From: an uncultured Anaerolineales bacterium
Lineage (GTDB): Bacteria; Chloroflexota; Anaerolineae; Anaerolineales; UBA6663
NCBI GenBank assembly: GCA_937952305.1
Contig: CALFZO010000151.1
Coordinates: 1-58,051 of the forward strand
Length of the DNA: 58,051 nucleotides
Direction: 5' to 3'
The position numbers were made by a program, and so were the translations under genes. This document shows positions 57,499 through 58,051 of this stretch, piece by piece. Numbering within the stretch: position 1 is the first letter of the stretch; every line of letters begins with the position of its first letter. The notes below the pieces were generated by a model. That model ran no database searches and was not told where the DNA came from. It worked only from the letters and a program-made list of their open reading frames with translations.

Positions 57499-58051
57499 AT
57501 GTCACGCACGCTGCTGTCACTGTCTCTGGCGTTGAGCCTGTTGGCCGCCTGCTCCGCGCCCGCGCCGGCGGCGCCGCCCGTGGTGGCGACGGGGGTGGAT
57601 GCGGACGCCTGGGCCGACATCCCGGCCGGCCCGTTCCAGTTCGGTCTGCACGGCGAAGCCGCCGCCGTGGACTATGACTTCGCGATGATGGTCACCGACG
57701 TGACCACCGCCCAGTACGCGCGCTACCTCAACGCGGCTCTGACCGCCGGCGCCGTGCGCGTGGCCGAGGGCCGGGTGCTGGGCTTCTACCCCGGCGATCC
57801 GTTCCACGGCCTTAAGCATGAGGAACGCATCGACGCCGGCGATTATCTGCACGTGCCGCTGGATGACCCGAGCACGCGCGTACGTTGGGACGGGCAAATC
57901 TTCAGCGCGCCGCCCGAATACGCCGACCACCCGATGGTGATGGTCACGTGGTTCGGGGCGAACGCGTATTGTGCCTTCAACGAGTGGCGCCTGCCCAGCG
58001 ACCTGGAGTGGGAGAAGGCCGCCCGCGGCCCGGACGGACGCTCCTATCCGT
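57499..58051 (+). CDS. Formylglycine-generating-enzyme-like lipoprotein, 3' truncated
   Basis: ATG 57499 after GAGGGG; the frame is open to the window end (184 codons). Lipoprotein signal LSLALSLLAACS with Cys23. The SUMF1/FGE-type domain begins WADIPAGPFQFG, then MMVTDVTTAQYARYLN, DHPMVMVTWFGANAYCAFNE and RLPSDLEWEKAARGPDG, all family hallmarks. The catalytic Cys region lies beyond the window. It may be a structural FGE-like domain rather than a sulfatase activator; it pairs with the upstream membrane protein. Confidence 0.85.
   Translation, partial: MSRTLLSLSLALSLLAACSAPAPAAPPVVATGVDADAWADIPAGPFQFGLHGEAAAVDYDFAMMVTDVTTAQYARYLNAALTAGAVRVAEGRVLGFYPGDPFHGLKHEERIDAGDYLHVPLDDPSTRVRWDGQIFSAPPEYADHPMVMVTWFGANAYCAFNEWRLPSDLEWEKAARGPDGRSYP

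Noticed and set aside
1..58051. CRISPR arrays, tRNA/rRNA genes, transposons or prophage
   Set aside because: No direct-repeat array, tRNA arms, transposase, integrase or terminal repeats were recognised on reading both strands; short or degenerate ones could be missed without tools.

Overview
The window is a very GC-rich, densely coded bacterial chromosome segment. It has about 55 genes, and no rRNA, tRNA, insertion sequence, phage or CRISPR was seen. Gene content suggests a Chloroflexota bacterium of the Anaerolineae/Caldilineae sort: a B12-type reductive dehalogenase, a D. gigas-like aldehyde oxidoreductase, an archaeal/fungal-type Asd, DUF2270, and many NTF2/SRPBCC/VOC proteins. This is an inference from content; no marker gene is present.

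Left part (1-8782): a truncated HEAT-like gene, then a minus-strand reductive dehalogenase locus. In transcription order it holds a NarX-like histidine kinase, a NarL-like response regulator, rdhA, rdhB, an RdhC/NosR-type flavoprotein, a small membrane protein, an ApbE flavin transferase and a TPR protein. A Tat-exported corrinoid/Fe-S dehalogenase, its anchor, an FMN/Fe-S quinol-side protein, the enzyme that attaches FMN to it, and a sensor pair therefore lie together. Three near-palindromic 9-bp sites, exactly 22 bp apart, precede rdhA. The rdhA Tat signal and catalytic body are in different frames, with the break at a CCGG tetranucleotide tract.

9067-26057: a DUF2236 oxygenase diverges from PucR and dienelactone hydrolase genes. 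Next come aspartokinase and Asd behind a possible Thr-rich leader peptide and terminator, then DUF2270, an alpha-hydroxy-acid oxidase and an EamA exporter. A STAND-like ATPase is followed by a co-directional run of small ligand-binding folds (three SnoaL, SRPBCC, VOC), a dihaem cytochrome c, a GNAT protein and a 33-aa peptide.

26115-34452: minus-strand genes for a 44-aa membrane peptide, patatin, SulP transporter, nucleotidyltransferase, a conserved unknown, and a GH13 glucosidase broken by one in-frame amber codon. Then plus-strand genes for a ClbS-HD fusion, a methyltransferase and TrmO.

34449-45661: the most striking block. It is a tightly overlapping minus-strand operon with a Mop-type molybdenum aldehyde oxidoreductase, a DUF364 protein, a multi-cluster FAD/CCG oxidoreductase, a two-CxxC redox protein, a methyltransferase, a C_GCAxxG_C_C protein, a Tes/MJ0619-like radical SAM enzyme and an AMP-forming CoA ligase. 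PadR and ModE-like regulator genes diverge from it. The set and order recall the Desulfovibrio vulgaris DVU_1553-1559 families, whose joint function I do not know to be established.

45758-58051: a P-loop kinase with an HhH protein, a winged-helix protein, a serine hydrolase, a secreted serpin, YdcF, a GH32-ThuA-Gfo/Idh sugar cluster, a SdpI-like protein, and a Crp/Fnr regulator with two palindromes in front of a histidine-rich polytopic membrane protein and a sulfatase-modifying-factor-like lipoprotein that runs off the window.
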